DNA from: Narthecium ossifragum
Taxonomy: Eukaryota; Streptophyta; Magnoliopsida; Dioscoreales; Nartheciaceae
NCBI GenBank assembly: GCA_963920575.1
Contig: OY986971.1
Location: 25,500,145-25,564,144 of the forward strand
Length of the DNA stretch: 64,000 bases
Reading direction: 5' to 3'
Positions 57,976 to 64,000 of this stretch are shown piece after piece (within the stretch, counting starts at the first letter, position 1; every line of letters starts with the position of its first letter). The position numbers were made by a program, and so were the translations under genes. The notes under the pieces were generated by a model. The model saw only the letters and a program-made list of their open reading frames with translations. It had not been told where the DNA came from and made no database searches.

Positions 57976-59151
57976 CAGGGGTGGCAGTTCGAGTTTGTAA
58001 GTCGGGTTCGGGTCGAGGCAAGGTATCTCGATCCATACGCCTAACCTATTTTATAAACCCAAACTGAATTCATTTATAAACGGATCGATCCGACTTGTCT
58101 AAACCGTTTATTAAATAGGTTGGGTTCGGGTCGGGTTGACCCGCTGCAGCCCAGCAGGGAGGAGGCAGCGGTCGGCGTCGGTGGCCGGATTTGGCCAGGA
58201 AATGGTTGGAAGAGAGTCATAGTGGCGAGGGGGTCACGGATCCGGTGTTCAATAGTGTCGGGGAGGCTAGAGATAGGGGAATCGAGCGGTGGTGGCGATG
58301 GATCCGAGAGGGGTGATGGAGCTTGTAGAGACCTCTGTGAGGCAGGGCAACCGAGCGGTGGCGTTGAGCGGCGTCGATGGTGTTGGTGGGCGTCGTCGAA
58401 ACTGATGCTGGGCTTCGGGGTTGTCGGCCTTAGAAGAGGTGGGGAGCTGGGATGGCGGTGGGGCTTGTGGTCAGTCACGGTCATGGTCGGTGAGGCTCAT
58501 CGTCAGCGCTGAGGTGACCTCGGAAGGTCGAGGATGGCGATGAGAAGGAGTGGAGGTGCCGCCGACAAGGAGAGGCCATGAGCTATAGAGGACGACGACA
58601 AGAAGGAGGACGTACGGGAACAGAGACAAAGTCGAGGATGGAGAGATGAAGGAAAATGTCGGAGTGAGTGCGAGGGAAGGGAACTAACTTGTCGAGGACG
58701 GAGACAAGGTGAGCGGCAGAAGGAGATGGGCGAGGTGATGGTGTTGGTAGAGCGGCTGGGAGGCAGGGGCGGTGTGGATGGCGATGGTGAGAAGAGCCAG
58801 CTGTGATGAGCTCGGGGGCGAGGAGGACAAGGGGGAGGCAGTGTCCGACGGGAAGGTAGATTGGAGAGGGAGAGGGTTCCTGCGTTCCGCCGAGAGGGGG
58901 CTTGGAAAGACGGGTGGGCGGCGAGAGGGACGAGAGAGGAGAACGAAGAAGGAGAGGAAGAGAGGGGTGGATATTGTGGGGGTGGTGTGGTGTGTGTGCC
59001 CGCAGGTCAACATGACCCGACCCATTTATTCACGGGTCATAAACGGGTCGACCCGTTAGGTTTATGACCCGAGTCCGATTATATCAAACCAAAATCCGTT
59101 TATTTCGAGTCGGGTCGGGTTCACAGATCATAATCCGAATTGCCAACCCTA
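57976..59151. mobile_element. Non-autonomous hAT element with GC-rich interior
   Basis: Ends CAGGGGTGGCAGTTCG and, inverted, TAGGGTTGGCAATTCG. Inverted similarity continues about 150 bp (gggttcgggtcgggttgac / gacccgtttatgacccg). Flanks ATGACCAG (57968-57975) and ATGACTAG (59152-59159) form an 8-bp target duplication with one mismatch. The interior 58140-58990 is purine-biased and GC-rich with open frames on both strands (58120-58512 +, 58074-58484 -) but no recognisable protein, and no transposase is present. Confidence 0.85.
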
Positions 59152-59654
59152 ATGACTAGGGATGTAATTAATCGATCGAGCTGAGTTTCCTTAATTAGTT
59201 TCAAACCTAACCAGATTTTTGGTCTAATTTCAAACCCCGCGCGTGCTGAGCTCGAGTCTTGCCAAGTTGCCTGATATTGTAGTTTTTGGAGTTGAGAACA
59301 CTGTTGTTTTTTTGCACGGGGTGAACAGCGTTTGGGCAGACAGAAAACAACATTGTAAGAAGAAAAATGATAGAATTTAGAGCCACGGGGTGTGCATTCG
59401 TGCACACTTGATGTGGCGACCTAATGGTGCTGAGATGGCTTGGCTGATGTGGCTAATACGAGACCCACTTAAAAAAGTTTCTCCAGTTGCTTTTAATATT
59501 TTATTTTATTTTATTTGTGATAATTTATTTTGGGAATTTGAATGGATATGAAAAGAAAGACAAATTATGTAGACCCCATTTCAGCTGATGTAGCTTGCCA
59601 CCTCTCTGTGCCACTTGGTCGCCACATCAGTTGAGTGTTCAAAAGGTACTCCCA

Positions 59655-62641
59655 CACTACAACAAAAATGAGCTATACCAGCGTTTGTATGCCAGCGTTT
59701 ATTTATGAACGCTGGTATAGATGGTCTATACCAGCATTCCTCAAAACCGCTGGTATACACAAGACCTATACCAGTGATTTAGACTGACCGCTGGTGTTGA
59801 CTAATGTATACCAACGTTTTCACGACCGCTGGCATAGGTGTGGAGAATTAGCCACACTTATCCTATACCAGCGGCCATAAGTGCTGGTATTGACATATAT
59901 ATACCAGCGTTTTGTCGACCGCTGGTATATGTATGAGCTATGCCAACAATTCTTTGACTAGTGGCATAAATATATGAAATCAGCCACACATATCTTATAC
60001 CAGCGGCCATAAGTGCTGGTGTAGACATATGTATACCAACATTTTTTGGCAACCGCTGGCATAGGTATGGAGAATCAACCACACAAATTCTATTCCAGCG
60101 GCCATAAGAGTTGATATACCAGCACTTTTGCGACAATTGGCATAGGTACGGGGAATCAGCCACATATATCCTGTAGCAATGTCCATAAGTTTAGTATAGG
60201 ATATAAAAAATCTCCTTGACTTATGACCCAGTTATACTTGCATCATCAAGAAAATATAAATTGCTACAGATTAAGGTATTTCAAAATAAATTAGCATATT
60301 TTTTTTCACTAGAAGGCGAAACTGAGATATTGTTATTGCGTTTTTCTTTTAGCTTTTTTTGAAGATCGACCATTTTCCAATATATTTAGGAGTTTCGTGT
60401 TAGTGGTGTGCATTAAGGCTGTTTTTGAGCCAAATCGAGTTGAACTCTAGTTCGTTCACGCCAGCTTATATTAAAACATACTTTAGGCTCAAGTTCGAGC
60501 TCGAGCTCGATTCGAGCATGAAGATGGAGCTCGAGCTCGATTTAGCTATGAGTTTACGAAGCTCCAAGTTTGCTTCGCAAGCCTCCTAGTCAAGCTTTGG
60601 AGCTTAGCCAGTCTAATTCTGTGAAGACCCATACCTCCAACCTGGTCTGACCGTGTAGGTCAAGAGTCTGGTTCGGTTGGTTTGACTAGATTGGTCTCGC
60701 TTCGCGATCTCCTTTGATCATTGCGGCTCCGGGGGTAATCTTGTGAATTACCCTTGACGGAGTTGATTTCACGCATGCGCAGTGCACACAGTCTTTTAAT
60801 GATGTATGTGTTTGATTAAACCATTAGAAGTATCCTAAATCAGACGATCTGAGTTAGATCACACGGATCGGGATTTGAGTGGCAGTGATTAGCTTAGGCT
60901 GATCGGACGGCATGGATCAAATCTGAAGCCAATGGTATTTAAACCCTTTATTTACCCTTTCTCTCCCGTTAGGTTAATGTTGTGATAGAGATTGGGAGAG
61001 AGGGAGGAGAATATATATCCATTGTGCCAATAGATATATATTTATCGCGAACTTGCATTACATACGAACTTGCATCGTGTTGGCTTGCATCATGTGAATG
61101 GTTGAATATATATCCATTGTGCCAATACATACGAACTTGCATTATTATGTTTGTCTCGATATACTTATCTCAGCTGGTCCTCAGCAGCATATCATAAGAG
61201 TTGCTACAAGTAGTTGCAGATTCAACTTGTAAGCTGATACATATATATGCATGCAAACTAGAATACTGAGGGAGGGGAGACCACAACATTTCATATTGTG
61301 TTACGGTCAACAATCTTTCATATGGACCACTGTAAGATTTGGTGATCCTCTTGTTGGAGCTGTTTTAAATCAATGGCAGCTTCCATTTGTCTCAAGGTAT
61401 TCAGCAACTGTATAATGCAGGAACTTAGTTTGTCTCAGTACGCGAGATATCGATACTATTTGGAAGTGCTATGTATGCGGTAAGAAAATGTTGTGAGCTA
61501 GAAATACTATGAGATGGTAGGGATGCCTATTGACATGGTTAGTCTTTCATTGATTTAGCGGTACTATATATCATGGTTGTTTCCTTAATTTTGTGTATAG
61601 TCAAATACTAATTGTATTAATTTTTCTGGATAGGTACATGATTCAGCTAATCCTGAATTTAACTTGCACTCTTCAACATCGAGTCATGATCCTGCATCGA
61701 CCGAAAATGGTACATACACTGTAACTTTTAAAGATCGAATCTTGTTATAATTAGATAGATGTTTTAGTTGAATATGGATCTCAAATTGAGAAAACATTAT
61801 CTTATTGGTGGTGTCGTGATAAATTTGTATTTCACATGCAGGTAGCCTAGAACTGTGAGCATTAATGGAAGATTTATATGATCAGGTTTACTTTCAAGGA
61901 ATATTTGGATATGTAAATCTTTCTACTAAGGAGTGTAGTAGTAGGTACTATCGGACACAATATATGGATTTGTATTCTCGTTGGAAATTAAATGCTTATT
62001 TTGTATCATTTTGGATACTTGGAAATCCTACATTTGATGTATTAAATCCGGGCTGTTGGTACTTCTAATTTTTTTGAAATTTTTTGCTTCTTTGGAAATT
62101 TGGAGATGGATTAGTTAATATCATTAATTTGAAAGCATACAAAATAAGCGGCCAATACCATGTTTTCTTGCATTCTATGGCGGCATGTGAAACACTGTTG
62201 GCCTAGATGTCCTACATCAGCAGCCAGTTTGTTGCTTTACCAGCGGTTTTTTCATCATATTTGACTACTTTTCAAGATCATATACCCACATATTTTTAGC
62301 ACTCTGTACCAGCGGTTTTGTGATCGCTGGTGTAGACAGCCAACACCAGCGGCCAGTTTGTAACTAGACCAGCATTTTTTTGGTCACATTTGATCATGTG
62401 TGAAGCCCATATACCAGCGGTTTTTGACGTCTTATAGCAACAGTTATTGAACCGCGGGTGTAGTATTTACTATACCAGCGGCCGATTTTAGTTACCAGCG
62501 GTCACTAAAACCGTCGGTATATCCTAAGCTGGCGCCGCCAAAGGCAACGGTTCATGACTGCTGGTGTAGGCTATGCCAGCGGTCGGCTGGACTCTATACC
62601 AGCGGTTTCGGCCGCTGGTATAGGCCATTTCTCTTGTAGTG
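59655..62641. mobile_element. Non-autonomous CACTA (En/Spm) element
   Basis: Starts CACTACAACAAAAATG and ends CATTTCTCTTGTAGTG, flanked by the 3-bp duplication CCA (59652-59654 and 62642-62644). Both subterminal regions (59670-60190 and 62200-62635) are packed with TATACCAGCG / CGCTGGTATA motifs in both orientations, as expected for transposase-binding repeats. The element is 2987 bp. The interior has no intact transposase; a small frame at 61865-62068 is unrecognised. An LTR fragment is nested at 60620. Confidence 0.93.
60620..60980 (+). mobile_element. Truncated LTR start nested in the CACTA element
   Basis: TGTGAAGACCC at 60620 matches the opening TGTGAGGACCC of the LTRs at 1-901, 21936-24359 and 25621-27900. 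It is followed by diverged counterparts of their first 300 bp (gtgaattaccc, agtgcacacagtc, gtttgattaaaccatt). A TATA-like tatttaaaccc lies near 60937. The 3' part is not recognisable. Confidence 0.55.
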
Positions 62642-62732
62642 CCAGGTAGAGGTGCATTCTGTCATATCCCTTTTAAGTCTCTATTTATCATATATTCTGT
62701 TGGAATAAGGCTTGAATAAAAGCCCAAAACAC

Positions 62733-62875
62733 TGGGAGCTTTTTGCCTGAAGACCCAGAAGCTGTGGTGATGGGCAAACAAAGCTTAAGGGCACAGTGTG
62801 ATACACTGGCCTCGATCCAGTTCTTTTCCATACTCGGCGGCTTCCTTCTTCTTCTTTCCTGTACCTGGTTAACGG
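62733..62875 (+). other. Possible orphan exon with a membrane segment, unrecognised
   Basis: An open frame reads PEDPEAVVMGKQSLRAQCDT then LASIQFFSILGGFLLLLSCT and meets a donor ACG/GTACGT at 62876. The hydrophobic stretch would be one transmembrane helix. No further exon or family was recognised; it lies just right of the CACTA element. Confidence 0.25.
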
Positions 62876-63173
62876 TACGTTTGTTGTTCTTGTTGTTTGT
62901 TTTAATCAGTGTGAAGGATTACTTGCTACCTAGTAAAAGCAAGAATCCTAATTTAGATTATCTAACATATTCAACATGAGTTATGCTAGAATAAACATAC
63001 CCATGAGATTGACATCCATGTGGCCCTCCGCATCAGCCAATGTATGCTCTATTTTTATTAATTCAGATCCTTACAGTTAGAGACAGTTAGTATTAGAGAT
63101 TATTTTTAAGGGAAGATAGCAATTTAAATGTATTGTCAAAAAAGAAAACTCTGATTGAGCCTATATATATATA

Positions 63174-63271
63174 CTAGGATTATCATGACACATAGGTTCC
63201 ACCTAGGACATTCTCCCGTCACGGAGGACAACAAAAATTTCACTTATAATCATAGTCTCATATAATGATGA
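63174..63271 (-). mobile_element. Non-autonomous Helitron, copy D (inverted, internally deleted)
   Basis: On the minus strand it starts TCATCATTATATGAGACTAT (63271) and ends CTAG followed by T (63177-63173). The interior (ttgttgtcctccgtgacggg, agaatgtcctaggtggaacc) matches copy B at 9516-9704, but the central G-rich part and the 3' hairpin are missing, leaving only 98 bp. Confidence 0.6.
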
Positions 63272-63399
63272 TAATCTCACCGTGCCACATGGGCGGCCAT
63301 GCCAATGACACCTCAAGTACGCAAAATGCACACCCAAGTGAGCGTGTATGTTATCATTTCTCATTCAGACAAATATGAGTTTGTGAGAAGCCTCATATC

Positions 63400-64000
63400 C
63401 TTGAACAAAGACCTAGTGTTTAAACCAACCACATACTCTCGTCTCTCGTAATCCCCGCTAGCAAATCCATTTGTCCCACAAGGTCTTGATGCATGGATCT
63501 AAAGACCGAGACTACAAAACAAGTCGAAAGAGTATAAAAATCTCTTCAACAAACCACAAAAGCCTCAGCCCAAGAGAACCGACCATTCAAGTAACCAATA
63601 AAAAATGAAGCATCAGATTCAACTAATATCTTAGAACACCTTGTACACATGCAAGCTGTAAGGCCGCCACCACTACTTCAGAGACAGGAGCCCGAAAAGT
63701 CTCATCTCTTCGTTTAAGCACAACTCCCACCCCAGTCGGTTGATTAAATGCAATAAAGGAAGCATTAGATTGAACAAGACATACCTCTTCATCAATTAAC
63801 ATAGAATTAGTCAGCACTAAGGAAGAATTGTCTTCTATTGCAGCTCCAAAATTCAGCAGCCAAATGTTACGCCCTCAAAAAAAGAACTGCTGCATCAACC
63901 TTCATACCATAAAAAATAGCAGCATTTTTAGCTTTCCAAATAGACCACAAAGCAAAGCAAACAATGGTTTTAAGATATCTGATGCTGCAAAGAGGACATA
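63400..64000 (-). pseudogene. LINE reverse transcriptase C-terminus and RNase H remnant
   Basis: Minus-strand frames from 64000 give CFALWSIWKAKNAAIFYG, the standard end of plant LINE reverse transcriptases. This is followed (63817-63623) by NASFIAFNQPTGVGVVLKRR and SEVVVAALQLACVQGV, an RNase H-like domain, and by a decayed end near 63430. Several stops and frameshifts (around 63850 and 63620) interrupt it. The remainder lies outside the window. Confidence 0.75.

Noticed and set aside
1..64000. CRISPR arrays, operons, prophage or bacterial features
   Set aside because: Spliced plant genes and plant transposons throughout; the GATCGATC arrays lack the regular repeat-spacer structure of CRISPR.

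Overview
This is a nuclear genomic window from a flowering plant. The genes have many short exons with canonical GT..AG introns. The gene set is plant-specific: a clade-I TGA bZIP factor, an EPF2-type stomatal peptide and a PPR5/EMB2453-type organelle PPR protein. The rest is dense plant transposon debris: Ty3/gypsy LTRs, Pack-MULEs, hAT, CACTA, Helitrons, LINEs and MITEs. The species cannot be named from the sequence alone.

Five genes look intact. On the plus strand are a TGA1/TGA4-like transcription factor (coding exons 16203-19998, with a leader region from about 12.6 kb) and phosphopantothenate--cysteine ligase (30028-32948). On the minus strand are a gamma-glutamyltransferase (37301-34016), a chloroplast PPR protein of the PPR5 type (49147-45564) and an EPF2-like secreted peptide (57285-56745). 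I assembled exons by matching splice sites to reading phase; all five give uninterrupted proteins of the expected family length (365, 329, 574, 475 and 108 aa). The CoA-pathway ligase and the GGT gene converge tail to tail.

Layout: 0-12 kb is repeats (an LTR cut by the window edge, a DUF4283 remnant, nested hAT elements, an Athila/Tat-like LTR, three Helitrons, and an endogenous pararetrovirus fragment set in TA microsatellites). 12-20 kb is the TGA gene. 20.5-28.7 kb is a Harbinger-like element followed by a Pack-MULE that carries a chloroplast EF-Tu gene fragment and has received two solo LTRs in opposite orientations. 29-37.5 kb is the ligase/GGT pair. 38-41 kb holds a second Pack-MULE with a PPR gene fragment, a MITE and a Helitron. 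41.6-43.6 kb is an internally deleted LINE with an intact ORF1. 45-49 kb is the PPR gene. 49-56.5 kb is LTR and minisatellite sequence. 56.7-57.3 kb is EPF2. 58-64 kb holds hAT, CACTA, Helitron and LINE sequence.

The least expected signals are: (1) a perfect 20-bp palindrome with as-1 geometry, the binding site of TGA factors, just upstream of the TGA gene's own leader; (2) arrays of the palindrome GATCGATC just upstream of TATA boxes in LTRs that look unrelated; (3) two Pack-MULEs with related subterminal sequence, each carrying a different captured gene fragment; (4) a 66-bp minisatellite in intron 1 of GGT, whose start codon lies on only 7 nt of coding sequence before that intron.
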